NCBI GenBank assembly: GCA_902776455.1
Contig: CACYQI010000019.1
Span: forward strand, 1 to 37,873
Reading direction: 5' to 3'
DNA length: 37,873 bases
Source: an uncultured Bacteroidales bacterium
GTDB lineage: Bacteria > Bacteroidota > Bacteroidia > Bacteroidales > Bacteroidaceae
Shown piece after piece: positions 1 through 8,507 of this stretch. The notes under the pieces were generated by a model. That model ran no database searches. It was not told the origin of the DNA and was given only the letters and a program-made list of their open reading frames with translations. Position 1 is the first letter of the stretch; every line of letters starts with the position of its first letter. Position numbers and translations under genes: made by a program.

Positions 1-232
1 CCGAAGGGGCGACAGAGACCTAAGCATGTTGTTATTAAACACGTTACATGTTCTGTCGCCCTTTCGGGGCTTAGTTTTGTTAATGCGCTTGTCCCGGGGA
101 TTTTCACCCCTGGCTGTGTTCTTTCGCACCTCCGGTGCTTATTTAGCGGACAGCAATAATACTCTATACGAGCGGAGTACAAATAGGGGCGAACCGCAGG
201 TAATTAGTTCACCCCACCACAAACTCTGCTAA
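1..232. other. Hairpin-rich gene-free element at the window edge
   Basis: No convincing gene lies here. Bases 1-16 and about 52-67 form an imperfect inverted repeat (CCGAAGGGGCGACAGA against TCTGTCGCCCTTTCGGG). Two further short hairpins follow: CCGGGG...CCCCTGG at about 94-115 and GCACctccGGTGC at about 127-139. A 68-codon frame (26-232, plus) runs through all of this, but it has no recognisable domain and its composition follows the hairpins, so I do not call it a gene. The element lies just past the end of the minus-strand operon and could work as its terminator or be a dispersed non-coding repeat. Confidence 0.4.
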
Positions 233-306
233 ATCCTCCCGTAAAGGGAAGGACTTTGAGCCGCCACTCCTAACCTCTCCCCTCGCGATGGGAAGGGGAA
301 GGGAGG
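230..306. repeat. GC-rich dispersed palindromic repeat, family A
   Basis: Two degenerate copies of the CCTCCCxxxAAGGGAGG / CCTCTCCCxxxGGGAAGG palindromic family lie between the hairpin element and the 3' end of the first gene. Similar copies recur at many places in the window. Confidence 0.6.
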
Positions 307-675
307 CTAAGCAAAGGTCAGGGACATTTTGGTGTAGAGCATGTCGCCGTCGGCTACCATAACCTGAACCTTAAGGTTTCCGTCGGGCAACTGCTCTATC
401 TTGGCAAAAGAGACGGTCAGTTCTGCCACCTCTTCGGGCGAAACGATGGCAACATACTTTATGTTCTTTGCATAGCGGAGAACAAGTTCGCGCTGAAGCA
501 AGAGCTGCAGCAGTTCCTGCGCCATCTGCACGATGCAGACGCCGGGCGTAATGGGATGCCCCGGAAAGTGTGCCTTGTAGATGGGCCACTCGGGATGTAT
601 CTTCACGCGAAAGGCAGAGAGACCTTCCTGATGCTCTTGCGATATGATGGTAAAAAGATTGTCTTGCAGTTTCAT
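307..675 (-). CDS. Hotdog-fold 3-hydroxyacyl-ACP dehydratase-like protein (FabZ-like)
   Basis: The 122-residue protein has the FabZ/FabA-type hotdog signature HFPGHPITPG around residues 35-44, followed by the long central helix (VCIVQMAQELLQLLL). In FabZ the equivalent His is catalytic and pairs with a Glu on that helix; here the helix reads QMAQE, so an acid is present but its alignment is uncertain. The ATG overlaps the TGA of the upstream thioesterase gene by four bases (672-675), so the two are translationally coupled. With the neighbouring thioesterase, second dehydratase-like protein and reductase it fits a small polyene or modified fatty-acid pathway of the aryl-polyene/flexirubin kind. 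That pathway assignment is inference, because no ketosynthase or acyl carrier protein is in the window. Confidence 0.8.
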   Translation of the reverse strand: MKLQDNLFTIISQEHQEGLSAFRVKIHPEWPIYKAHFPGHPITPGVCIVQMAQELLQLLLQRELVLRYAKNIKYVAIVSPEEVAELTVSFAKIEQLPDGNLKVQVMVADGDMLYTKMSLTFA

Positions 676-1115
676 TCTATATTAAACATTGAACGCTTCC
701 AGCGAAGATAGAAGTCGGGATTCTCGAGGATAAGCTCGTAGTTCTTGTCGGTGAAAGCCTGAATAGTGCGTGCCGAGGTAAGCAGGGCATTGTCGGCTGT
801 GTCGTGTATCTCGTAGTCGAAGATTATCTTTGCGGCGGGCGAGAACTGATAGGCGATGTCGATGCGGGGTTTGGTTGAGTAGAAGATGGGGCGATGATAG
901 CGAATGTCCATATCGACGATAGGCGCGAAGACATCGTTCTTGAGGTAGTCGTCGTAGCAAAGGCCGTAGTGGTGGCCCCAAGCCTCGCGTGCATCTTCCA
1001 GATAGAGCGGGTAGGAGCCATGCCAGACTACACCCATGATGTCCACTTCGCTAAAACGGACCTCAAATTCCCGCGAGTAACGTAATTCCTTTTCCTGCTT
1101 GTCTTTAACTACCAT
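672..1115 (-). CDS. Acyl-CoA/acyl-ACP thioesterase, 4HBT hotdog family (YbgC-like)
   Basis: The 147-residue protein carries the 4-hydroxybenzoyl-CoA thioesterase signature near its start: EVRFSEVDIMGVVWHGSYPL. The Asp of SEVD is the usual catalytic residue, and the following Y/LYLEDAREAW helix is typical of the YbgC branch. It would hydrolyse an acyl thioester in the cytoplasm. It lies second to last in the minus-strand operon and overlaps the next gene by four bases. Orthologues occur in aryl-polyene and flexirubin clusters of Bacteroidetes, which suits the company here. The substrate cannot be told from sequence. Confidence 0.85.
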   Translation of the reverse strand: MVVKDKQEKELRYSREFEVRFSEVDIMGVVWHGSYPLYLEDAREAWGHHYGLCYDDYLKNDVFAPIVDMDIRYHRPIFYSTKPRIDIAYQFSPAAKIIFDYEIHDTADNALLTSARTIQAFTDKNYELILENPDFYLRWKRSMFNIE

Positions 1116-1130
1116 ATTATTATATTTCTA

Positions 1131-1204
1131 ACAGCGGATGACACAGATTTCACAGATTAAGTTTTATTACCATAGACATCATCCATCCGCTCTATCCGTG
1201 TATC
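1131..1204. repeat. AATCCGT-type inverted repeat, family E
   Basis: Between two operon genes, AGCGGATGACACAGATTTC on one arm faces ATCCATCCGCTCTATCCGTG on the other. The same building blocks (CGGATT, ATCCGTG, ACAGATT) recur at 19300-19420 and 19992-20076. It may form a hairpin in the operon mRNA. Confidence 0.55.
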
Positions 1205-1207
1205 AGC

Positions 1208-1642
1208 CTACCCTTCCTTGGCTTCTTCCCCTTGTGCTATCTTCAGGTTGGTCGTGGCTATGGTTTCCTCGCCTACGCGTACAACAGCCTTAACCAGAGT
1301 GACATCGAAGATTTCCTGCACGACGGTGACAGTCGTTTCTATCGTTTCGCCTTCTCGAGGAAGGCGGACGATGTCGAGATCCTTCACCTCACCGATAAAG
1401 CCAAGGCGGATGCCCGTCTTCACTACATATTTATTATAATAGCCGAGCCGTGCGGCACAAGTCTGTGCGATGTGTTCTATGAGGCCTGCCGATGCAAGCC
1501 TGCCGTCGTCGCAGAACACGTTGTCGGGCCGTACGGTCAGCGAGCAGCTGCTCTGCGTCTCGTTGTAGTCCGTCAGGCAGTCCACCATGACGAATGGCGG
1601 CCGCTGAGGCAGAAGTTCCAATAGATTGATGTTTGTGAACAT
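1208..1642 (-). CDS. 3-hydroxyacyl-ACP dehydratase-like hotdog protein (ApeP/ApeI-type)
   Basis: The 144-residue protein begins LLELLPQRPPFVMVD, the start typical of dehydratases in aryl-polyene clusters (LLPHRPPMLLID in other members). It continues with a helix carrying GLIEHIAQTCAARLGY, where the Glu and His/Gln positions resemble the FabZ EALAQ helix. It should dehydrate 3-hydroxyacyl-ACP during chain extension, or bind such chains if the active site is degenerate. It is the second gene of the minus-strand operon, separated from the reductase gene by a repeat-filled 145-bp gap and from the thioesterase gene by a 92-bp inverted repeat. Family assignment is good; the product made by the pathway is unknown. 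Confidence 0.78.
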   Translation of the reverse strand: MFTNINLLELLPQRPPFVMVDCLTDYNETQSSCSLTVRPDNVFCDDGRLASAGLIEHIAQTCAARLGYYNKYVVKTGIRLGFIGEVKDLDIVRLPREGETIETTVTVVQEIFDVTLVKAVVRVGEETIATTNLKIAQGEEAKEG

Positions 1643-1658
1643 GAGTCGTCTTTTTTAG

Positions 1659-1787
1659 TGGGGCAAGGGGCGATGGGCATGGGGGAACCCTCTCCAAACC
1701 TCCCCCTCTAAAGGGAGGCTTTCCTCGCCTGATGTCCTCACCCCTTAAGGGGGAGTTAGAGGGGGTCTTCTCTTGCTCCTTGCTCCT
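1659..1787. repeat. Family A palindromic repeat cluster with GGGGCAAG-type repeats
   Basis: The gap inside the operon is filled by repeat sequence: CCTCCCCCTCTAAAGGGAGG and CACCCCTTAAGGGGGAGTTAG palindromes, flanked by GGGGCAAGGGGCGATGGG and by TTGCTCCTTGCTCC. The flanking type is related to the minisatellite inserted in engB. Confidence 0.7.
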
Positions 1788-2519
1788 TTATGTGTATAGT
1801 CCGCCGTTAATGGATATGACTTCGCCTGTGATGTAGGCAGCAGCATCGGAGAGCAGGAAGCTGACCAGCTCTGCCACCTCTTCCGGACGGCCGAAGCGAC
1901 CCATCGGAATCTGCTGCTTCAACTCATCGACGGGCAGGTCCTTCGTCATGTCGGTCTCGATGAAGCCAGGGGCAACGGCGTTGACCGTCACGTCGCGGGC
2001 TGCAGCTTCGAGCGCAAGGGCTTTTGTAGCACCGATGAGGGCAGCCTTCGCAGCACTGTAGTTCGTCTGTCCGGGCAAGCCCTTGAGGCCGGAGAGAGAA
2101 GTCATGTTCACGATGCGGCCCCCGTGTTTCTTGCGAAGCATGGCAGGCAGGCAACGACGAGTGACGTAGTAGAAACCGTCGAGCGACGTCTGAATGACAG
2201 ACTTCCAGTCCTCCGTCGGCATCATGAACATCATGCCGTCTCTGCGGATGCCGGCATTGTTCACGAGGTAGGCGATGTAGTCGTCGGGATGAGCCTCCGT
2301 CCATGCCTCGAAGGCACGGTCCACCTCCTGCTCGTCGGCCACGTTGAATGGCATCAGTTCAGCCATTCCTCCGGCAGCCTCTATCTCAGCCTTCACGGCC
2401 TCGGCAGCAGCAGCATTGCTCTGATAGTTAATGACAACGGGCAGCCCTTGGGCAGCCAATTTGAGGCAGACAGCACGTCCAAGACCGCGCGAACCGCCTG
2501 TAACTAAAGCATATTTCAT
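1788..2519 (-). CDS. 3-oxoacyl-ACP reductase, FabG-type short-chain dehydrogenase
   Basis: The 243-residue protein has the full classical SDR set: the NAD(P)-binding TGGSRGLG motif near residues 7-14, NNAG near residue 88, the catalytic Ser in MTSLSG, the YSAAK catalytic pair, the PGFIETDM loop and a C-terminal TGEVISINGG. It should reduce 3-oxoacyl-ACP to the 3-hydroxy form using NADPH in the cytoplasm. It is the promoter-proximal gene of the minus-strand operon, with a good Bacteroidetes -7 box 48 bases upstream. The dehydratase-like and thioesterase neighbours argue for a dedicated (ApeQ-like) reductase rather than the housekeeping fabG, so no symbol is given. Confidence 0.9.
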   Translation of the reverse strand: MKYALVTGGSRGLGRAVCLKLAAQGLPVVINYQSNAAAAEAVKAEIEAAGGMAELMPFNVADEQEVDRAFEAWTEAHPDDYIAYLVNNAGIRRDGMMFMMPTEDWKSVIQTSLDGFYYVTRRCLPAMLRKKHGGRIVNMTSLSGLKGLPGQTNYSAAKAALIGATKALALEAAARDVTVNAVAPGFIETDMTKDLPVDELKQQIPMGRFGRPEEVAELVSFLLSDAAAYITGEVISINGGLYT

Positions 2520-2566
2520 GTGATAAACTTACTTGTTTGCTATGTTGCTTTGCAGTTTTCCGGCTG

Positions 2567-2574
2567 CAAAGGTA
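2567..2574 (-). promoter_or_regulatory. Bacteroidetes -7 promoter box for the reductase operon
   Basis: Read on the minus strand the site is TACCTTTG in the extended context TTCGTACCTTTGCA. It matches the Bacteroidetes TAnnTTTG box and lies 48 bases upstream of the reductase ATG. No strong -33 TTTG was found. Confidence 0.7.
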
Positions 2575-2584
2575 CGAAAAAAAG

Positions 2585-2664
2585 AACAATGAAGGATGAA
2601 GAATGAAGAATTATTGGCTTTTAAGAGAAATTTATGAACCTTGAACCTTGAACTATGAACTATT
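2585..2664. repeat. Heptamer-type AT-rich repeats between divergent promoters
   Basis: Short imperfect 7-bp tandem motifs (GAATGAA, CCTTGAA, CTATGAA) fill the space between the two divergent -7 boxes. The stretch TGAAGAATTATTGGCTTT at 2604-2621 recurs almost exactly at 16271-16288 in another divergent promoter region. Confidence 0.6.
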
Positions 2665-2669
2665 TTTCG

Positions 2670-2677
2670 TACCTTTA
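2670..2677 (+). promoter_or_regulatory. Putative -7 promoter box for the FAH-family gene
   Basis: TTCGTACCTTTACA matches TAnnTTTG at seven of eight positions and lies nine bases before the ATG, so the transcript would be nearly leaderless. It mirrors the box at 2567-2574. Confidence 0.5.
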
Positions 2678-2685
2678 CACCCGCA

Positions 2686-3351
2686 ATGAAGATATTTGGA
2701 ATAGGAATGAATTATGCAGCACACAATAAAGAGCTGCAAAATCCGTTATTATATAAGAGGGACGCATCTGCTCAAGGTTCTGCCTGCAAAAGCAGCCTGC
2801 AGAGCCAGCCTGTTGTCTTCACGAAAGCAGACTCTGCCCTGCTGACCGAAGGCAAACCGTTCTTCATACCCGCTTACACCCAGCGGTGTGACTACGAGAC
2901 GGAGCTTTGCGTACGCATCAACCATCTGGGTCGAAGCATCCCAGAGCGCTTTGCACACCGCTACTACGACGAAGTGACGGTGGGCATCGACTTCACAGCT
3001 CGCGACCTTCAGGAGCAGCTGCGGCAGGAAGGTCTGCCCTGGGACCTCTGCAAAGGCTTCGACGGCAGCGCTGCCATAGGCAAGTGGATGCCGCTCGCAC
3101 ACTACGGCAAAGGCATACAGGAGCTGCACTTCCACCTGCTCCAGAACGGCAAGCAGGTGCAGACAGGATGCACGGCCGACATGCTCTTCGGGGTTGACAG
3201 GCTGGTGAGCTTCATCAGCCAGTTCTTCACACTCAAGACGGGCGACATCATCTTCACCGGCACACCAGCAGGCATCGGCCCTGTCAGCATCGACGACCAC
3301 CTGGAAGGCTACCTCGAAGGAGAAAAGGTACTGGAGTTCAACGTGAAGTGA
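2686..3351 (+). CDS. Fumarylacetoacetate hydrolase (FAH) family protein
   Basis: The 221-residue protein belongs to the FAH family, which hydrolyses, decarboxylates or isomerises 2-oxo acids using a divalent metal. The metal ligands are visible as YETELCVRI (E71, E73) and the later D102 in GIDFTARDLQ. DLCKGFDGSAAIGKW and FTGTPAGIGPV are also family hallmarks. The protein is at the short, single-domain end of the family. An extra segment of roughly 18 residues (about 22-40, rich in Ser, Lys and Ala) lies between the N-terminal GMNY motif and the PVVFTKADSALL strand, where relatives usually have a shorter link. It precedes porU by 73 bases on the same strand. The exact substrate is unknown. Confidence 0.87.
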   Translation: MKIFGIGMNYAAHNKELQNPLLYKRDASAQGSACKSSLQSQPVVFTKADSALLTEGKPFFIPAYTQRCDYETELCVRINHLGRSIPERFAHRYYDEVTVGIDFTARDLQEQLRQEGLPWDLCKGFDGSAAIGKWMPLAHYGKGIQELHFHLLQNGKQVQTGCTADMLFGVDRLVSFISQFFTLKTGDIIFTGTPAGIGPVSIDDHLEGYLEGEKVLEFNVK

Positions 3352-3424
3352 CAGCCCTCTACCCTACCCTCGCCCAAGAAGGAAGAAAGAAGAAAACATA
3401 AACACAAATATAGTCAAATCGTAA

Positions 3425-6400
3425 ATGAATAGGCTTTTCACCATACTGATGCTTGCGTTAGTGATGCAAACCATCAACGCCCAACAGCAAGGGCTTACAT
3501 TCACCAGCCTCGACTGGAACGAGATGCAGATAGACTCTGTGCTGCCCGTCTATACCGAAGTCGTGCCGCTGGAGACCGACTATCGCACACACTCCTACAC
3601 CGTCTCGCTCCTCTACCCCGAATACGAAGCACTCAGCAGCAGGGAGGCAGCAGTGGCAGAACGTTTCGACAGCCTCCTGAGCGAGACAATCGACGTTGAG
3701 ACATTCGTAGGCGTAGAACGCGGAAAGGGACTGCTCGACATTTCCTTCATCCCCGTCCGCCGTTGCGGAGGCCGGTACGAGAAACTCATCAGCGCACAAA
3801 TCGTCATCAATGCCAACCCAAGCCAAAGGCACAGCATGCGCAAAGCAGGAGAAGCTGCAGGCGAGTCACGCTATGCGGCAAACTCCAAGCTGGCAAGCGG
3901 AAAGTGGATAAAAGTGAGCATCCAGGAAGACGGACTCTATCAACTCTCCCGCAACACGCTGAAGAAGATGGGCTTCAGCAATCCCGAAAACATCCATCTC
4001 TACGGCTATGGCGGACACTTGCTGCCCGAACTTATCCGCGAAGGCACACACCACGACGACCTCGTCGAAGTGCCTCTCTACTATAACAGCACTACCGACA
4101 GCTGGATCTTCTGGGGCAACGGCCTTGTCCATTGGACAGAAGACACACGCATATCCAACGTCTTTGCTCGCCAAGCCTGCTACTTCTTGACACAAGAGGA
4201 TAGCCCTTCTGTCATCGAGACCATTGCGTCCCTCTCCTCCGAGCCTTCCAACACCTACACAACAACAAGGGCACACACCCTCTACGAAAAGGACGAGTTC
4301 GCATGGCACCCCATCGGACGGCATCTCTTCGACGGAGAGAACTATGCCAACAACAACTCGCACACCTACAACCTCAACGCCATCGACCCGGCAGGAAGAG
4401 GGAAACTGACCATTGTCTTCACAGGCTCGGAAAACTCCACCAACACGGTAAGCGTCAGCATCAACGGGACTACCAGCGGCGCCTTCAGCATACAGCCGCC
4501 CGGAGACTACATCTTTGCCACAGCCACCACACGCAACTTCGACCTGAGCGGCATAGAAACGCCTGCCGCGCTCAAGGTTAACCTTCGCTCGGAAGCCGGC
4601 AAGAAAGCACGTCTGGACTATCTTGCCTACAGCTACGACCGCAAGCTAAGCACGACGGCAAAGGGATTCGTTGACTTCACATCCGACACCAGAGGCGCCG
4701 CAGCATTCAACATAACAGGACCCAACACAAAGGTCATCCGCACAGGCAGCATCGACGTGAAGGACGCCTTGGTTGAAGGCACACAAGAGGGCGACACGTA
4801 TCGCATCCGAGTAAACAACGGCTTACAGCACTTTGTGGCCTTCAACACAGCCCTCAACTTCCCTGAACCCGAACTCGTTGGAAACGTTGAGAACCAAAAC
4901 CTTCACAGCCTCGACAGCCTCGACATGGTAATCATCATTCCCACCAGCGGCAAGCTTCGTTCCGAGGCACAACGTCTGGCCGATGCCCACATGCAATACG
5001 ACGGAATGCGAATCGGCATCGTACGGGCCGACCAGGTGTACAACGAATTCTCCAGCGGCACACCAGACCCGACGGCTTACCGCCTCTTTATGAAGATGCT
5101 CTACGACAAGGTCAACGACAAAAGCTATGCTCCGAAGTACCTCCTGCTCTTCGGCGACTGCGCTTGGGACAACCGTATGTACTCCTCTACATGGCGCACC
5201 AGCAACCCCGACGACTTCCTTCTCTGCTACGAAAGCGAGAACAGCTTCAGCGACACGAAAAGCTATGTCATGGAAGACTACTTCGGGCTGCTCGACGACG
5301 GCGAGGGATACAACCCCATTCGCGAGAAGAGCGACATCGGCATCGGACGCTTCCCTGTCAGACAGGCAACAGCAGCCAAGATCATGGTGGACAAGGCTAT
5401 TGCCTACATGAGCAACCAGAACGCAGGTCCCTGGAAGAACCTTGTCTATATACTGGGCGATGACGGAGACGAGAACGAACACATGAGGTATGCCAACAAC
5501 GTGGCAGAGAACATCATCTCCAAGTTCCCCGAGATAGAAGTACATAAGATTATGTGGGATGCCTACACACGTGTCAGCACGACGAACAGCAACACCTATC
5601 CCGAGGCAGCCAAGCAGATAAAGAGGCAAATGAACGAAGGTGCGCTGGTGATGAACTACACCGGTCACGCCGCCGCCTACGGCTTCAGCCACGAGTTCGT
5701 GCTGCTGCGAGAAGACTTCGAGACCACCAAAAGCACAAAGCTGCCCTTATGGGTGACTTGTGCATGCGACGTCATGCCTTTCGACTCACATGTCGGCAAC
5801 ATCGGCGAGACAGCGGTGCTCAACCCGACGGGCGGTGCCTTGGCCTTCTACGGCACTACACGTACCGTCTTTGCAAGCCAGAACTACAACATGAACCGCT
5901 ACTTCATGCAGTACCTCTTTGCCAATAATGCCACAACCGGAAAGCGTAACCGCATCGGCGATGCCATTCGAATGGCGAAGAACAGCATCATCAGCGACGG
6001 ACGCGAAGCCGGCTATCTGGAGAACAAGCTCCAGTATGCTTTGCTCGGCGACCCTGCTTTGATAATGGGTAACCCCTTGCAGCACATCGTGGTAGATAAG
6101 ATCAACGACAAGGAAGTCGATGGCTCGGACATTCCCCTCAAGGCAGGCGAGCGTGTCAAGCTCACAGGGCATGTGAAGAAAGCCGACGGCACAACGATGA
6201 CTGACTTCAACGGCATCGTATATACAAGGCTCTTCGACAACAAGGAAACCATCGTTTGCCTCAACAATGCGGGAGCCACAGAGCCGTTCACCTTCACCGA
6301 CCGCAACGCGATGCTCTACGAGTCGCAGGACAGCGTGCGCAACGGCGTCTTCAGCGAAGAGTTTATCATCCCCGTTGACATCAACTTCAGCAATCAGGCC

Positions 6401-7168
6401 GGCCGCCTTGTCTTCTATGCGATAGACGCTGCCAATGGCTTTGAGGCCAACGGTTACAACGAGGACATTCCGCTGGGCGGCATAATCGAGAACACCGACT
6501 TCGACAAGGACGGTCCCGAGATATATGCCTACCTCAACGACGAGGAGTTCCAGAACGGCGGCACAGTCAACGCCACTCCGCTCTTCGTGGCACAACTCAC
6601 CGACGCCAGCGGCATCAGCACCAGCGGCAACGGCATCGGGCACGACCTCTCGCTCTGCATCGACGGAAAGAGCGACCTCACATACAACATCAACGAGTTC
6701 TATACGCATGAGTTCGGCGACTTCACTCGCGGCACAGTTGCCTACAACATTCCGCAACTCGAGAACGGTCCGCACAGACTTACCTTCCGTGCCTGGGACG
6801 TGCTGAACAACACGAACCAGACAAGCCTTGACTTCGTGGTGGACGACGGCATGGCAACCAACATCGTACGCCTCATGGCAAGCCAGAACCCTGCCATAAA
6901 CTACACCAACTTCATGGTAAGCTACGACCTGCCCGGCAGCGCTTGCGACTTTGTCATCGAGGTGTTCGACTTCTCGGGCCGTCGCATATGGATGCACGAG
7001 GACAGCACGTCGGGCGAAGGCGGCATATACACCGTCACTTGGAATCTTACTAACGGAGCTGGAAAGAAAGTAGATACCGGCATCTATCTTTATCGTTGCA
7101 GAATAAGGTGCGGACAGAGCAAATGGACCTCAAAGACACAAAAAATCATGGTGCGGAACAATAAATAA
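3425..7168 (+). CDS. porU: Type IX secretion system sortase PorU (C25 gingipain-like)
   Basis: The 1247-residue protein starts with a signal peptide (MNRLFTILMLALVMQTINAQ). A caspase-like C25 peptidase domain spans about residues 499-875, from MVIIIPTSGKLRSEAQRL to LLGDPALIMG. The dyad is visible as H748 in YTGHAAAYG and C781 in VTCACDVMPFD; both sit where the P. gingivalis PorU residues are expected. The last 100 residues form an FlgD/CTD-like domain (EVFDFSGRRIW, then DTGIYLYRCRI), as in known PorU. At the cell surface PorU removes the C-terminal sorting domain of T9SS cargo and attaches A-LPS. It is followed 25 bases later by porV, the order also seen in P. gingivalis, where the two products form the attachment complex. 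No other T9SS core gene is in the window. Confidence 0.95.
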   Translation: MNRLFTILMLALVMQTINAQQQGLTFTSLDWNEMQIDSVLPVYTEVVPLETDYRTHSYTVSLLYPEYEALSSREAAVAERFDSLLSETIDVETFVGVERGKGLLDISFIPVRRCGGRYEKLISAQIVINANPSQRHSMRKAGEAAGESRYAANSKLASGKWIKVSIQEDGLYQLSRNTLKKMGFSNPENIHLYGYGGHLLPELIREGTHHDDLVEVPLYYNSTTDSWIFWGNGLVHWTEDTRISNVFARQACYFLTQEDSPSVIETIASLSSEPSNTYTTTRAHTLYEKDEFAWHPIGRHLFDGENYANNNSHTYNLNAIDPAGRGKLTIVFTGSENSTNTVSVSINGTTSGAFSIQPPGDYIFATATTRNFDLSGIETPAALKVNLRSEAGKKARLDYLAYSYDRKLSTTAKGFVDFTSDTRGAAAFNITGPNTKVIRTGSIDVKDALVEGTQEGDTYRIRVNNGLQHFVAFNTALNFPEPELVGNVENQNLHSLDSLDMVIIIPTSGKLRSEAQRLADAHMQYDGMRIGIVRADQVYNEFSSGTPDPTAYRLFMKMLYDKVNDKSYAPKYLLLFGDCAWDNRMYSSTWRTSNPDDFLLCYESENSFSDTKSYVMEDYFGLLDDGEGYNPIREKSDIGIGRFPVRQATAAKIMVDKAIAYMSNQNAGPWKNLVYILGDDGDENEHMRYANNVAENIISKFPEIEVHKIMWDAYTRVSTTNSNTYPEAAKQIKRQMNEGALVMNYTGHAAAYGFSHEFVLLREDFETTKSTKLPLWVTCACDVMPFDSHVGNIGETAVLNPTGGALAFYGTTRTVFASQNYNMNRYFMQYLFANNATTGKRNRIGDAIRMAKNSIISDGREAGYLENKLQYALLGDPALIMGNPLQHIVVDKINDKEVDGSDIPLKAGERVKLTGHVKKADGTTMTDFNGIVYTRLFDNKETIVCLNNAGATEPFTFTDRNAMLYESQDSVRNGVFSEEFIIPVDINFSNQAGRLVFYAIDAANGFEANGYNEDIPLGGIIENTDFDKDGPEIYAYLNDEEFQNGGTVNATPLFVAQLTDASGISTSGNGIGHDLSLCIDGKSDLTYNINEFYTHEFGDFTRGTVAYNIPQLENGPHRLTFRAWDVLNNTNQTSLDFVVDDGMATNIVRLMASQNPAINYTNFMVSYDLPGSACDFVIEVFDFSGRRIWMHEDSTSGEGGIYTVTWNLTNGAGKKVDTGIYLYRCRIRCGQSKWTSKTQKIMVRNNK

Positions 7169-7193
7169 GCCCTCTACTCAGTTATTATAGAGT

Positions 7194-8372
7194 ATGAAAG
7201 CACGTAGAATCATCCGAATCATGCTGCTGCTCATCGTATGTGGCAGTGGAGCTGTCCTTGCTCAGGACAAGCAGAATATGTTCAACCCCGTGAACACCAG
7301 TGTGACATCTCTGGCCATTGCCCCCGATGCCCGTGCAGGTTCAATGGGCGACATCGGCGCAGGCACCGAGGCAGACATCTATTCGCAGTACTGGAATCCA
7401 GCCAAATATCCCTTCAACGTAGCACGTGCCGGCGTCGGCATCAGCTATACGCCGTGGTTGCGCAAACTGGTGAACGACATCAACCTTGCTAACCTGACCG
7501 GTTTCTACCGCATAGGCAATTACAGCGCCGTACACGCTTCGTTGCGCTACTTCAGCCTTGGCGACGTCTATCTGGCCGATATGGACGACATGACCATCCG
7601 TCCCTACGAGATGGCTATCGATGCAGGCTACAGCCGCATGCTCAGTGAGACGTTCTCTATGGCCGTCAACCTGCGCTTCATTCTCTCCGACATCAAGTAC
7701 GACTACACCGCCGAGAGTAGTGCAGGCAAGGCTTTTGCTGCCGACATCGCCCTCTATCGCTTGGGCTACTTCATGATGGCCAACCGCGAATGCAGCTTTG
7801 GCTGGGGTGTCAACATCAGCAACATCGGTTCGAAGATTTCCTACGGCGGAAGCGACAACTCCGAGTTCATCCCGACGAACTTGCGTATTGGTTTCAACTT
7901 CACCGTGCCTTTCAACGAGTACAACAAGTTCAGTCTCGGCATGGATATCAACAAGTTGCTTGTCCCCACCTACCCCATGAAGAAGGAGGACGAGGCTGAC
8001 GAGGACTACGAGGAACGCGTGCAGAAGGACTACTACGATGTGTCGTCTATTGCCGGCATCTTCAAGAGCTTCGGCGACGCGCCCAACGGCTTCAAGGAGG
8101 AGATGGAGGAGATTCAGTGGAGCATCGGTGCCGAATACACCTACAACGACCGCTTCATGCTCCGTGCCGGCTATCACCACGAAGCTGCAAACAAGGGTAA
8201 TCGTAAGTACTTCACCGTTGGTGCAGGCTTCCACATGAGCGTCTTCACAGTCGATGCCGCCTATGTCTTCTCTACCGCACAGAGCAATCCTCTCGACCAG
8301 ACCATGCGCTTCTCGCTGGGCTTCGACTTGGACGGCATGCGCGACCTCTTCGGCAAGATGAGACGCAGATAA
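7194..8372 (+). CDS. porV: Type IX secretion system outer membrane protein PorV (LptO)
   Basis: The 392-residue protein begins with a signal peptide ending VLAQ (residue 24). The PorV/PorQ family start follows: NTSVTSLAIAPDARAGSMGD, then EADIYSQYWNPAKY, the FadL-like barrel hallmark of this family. Alternating strands continue to the end. PorV is a 14-strand outer membrane barrel that carries T9SS cargo from the translocon to PorU. An acidic loop (KKEDEADEDYEERVQKD, about residues 262-278) looks like a lineage-specific extracellular or periplasmic loop. The gene follows porU closely and is surely co-transcribed with it. Confidence 0.93.
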   Translation: MKARRIIRIMLLLIVCGSGAVLAQDKQNMFNPVNTSVTSLAIAPDARAGSMGDIGAGTEADIYSQYWNPAKYPFNVARAGVGISYTPWLRKLVNDINLANLTGFYRIGNYSAVHASLRYFSLGDVYLADMDDMTIRPYEMAIDAGYSRMLSETFSMAVNLRFILSDIKYDYTAESSAGKAFAADIALYRLGYFMMANRECSFGWGVNISNIGSKISYGGSDNSEFIPTNLRIGFNFTVPFNEYNKFSLGMDINKLLVPTYPMKKEDEADEDYEERVQKDYYDVSSIAGIFKSFGDAPNGFKEEMEEIQWSIGAEYTYNDRFMLRAGYHHEAANKGNRKYFTVGAGFHMSVFTVDAAYVFSTAQSNPLDQTMRFSLGFDLDGMRDLFGKMRRR

Positions 8373-8500
8373 AGACATTTACTATTTAACTATTTACGAT
8401 TTACGATTTATTTACGATTGAACTATTGAGTTATTTATAGGAAGCAATAACTAAATCACTAAAAAGTCAATAAATAGTAAATCGTAAATCGTGAAATCGT
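8373..8500. repeat. Inverted arrays of 7-bp AAATCGT/ACGATTT repeats
   Basis: The porV-ispF gap holds two facing arrays. ACTATTT/ACGATTT units occupy about 8382-8420, and AAATAGT/AAATCGT units occupy about 8472-8504. Together they can fold into a long AT-rich stem around the loop at 8425-8465. Related units appear at 21608-21672, 27258-27345, 31360-31390 and 32403-32445. Confidence 0.75.
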
Positions 8501-8507
8501 AAATAAA

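Noticed and set aside
26-232. 68-residue small protein at the left edge
   Set aside because: No domain, no promoter, and its codons follow the hairpin repeats.
5786-6997. 403-codon minus-strand frame opposite porU
   Set aside because: It is the antisense shadow of porU in GC-rich DNA, Val/Ala/Glu-rich and without any recognisable domain.
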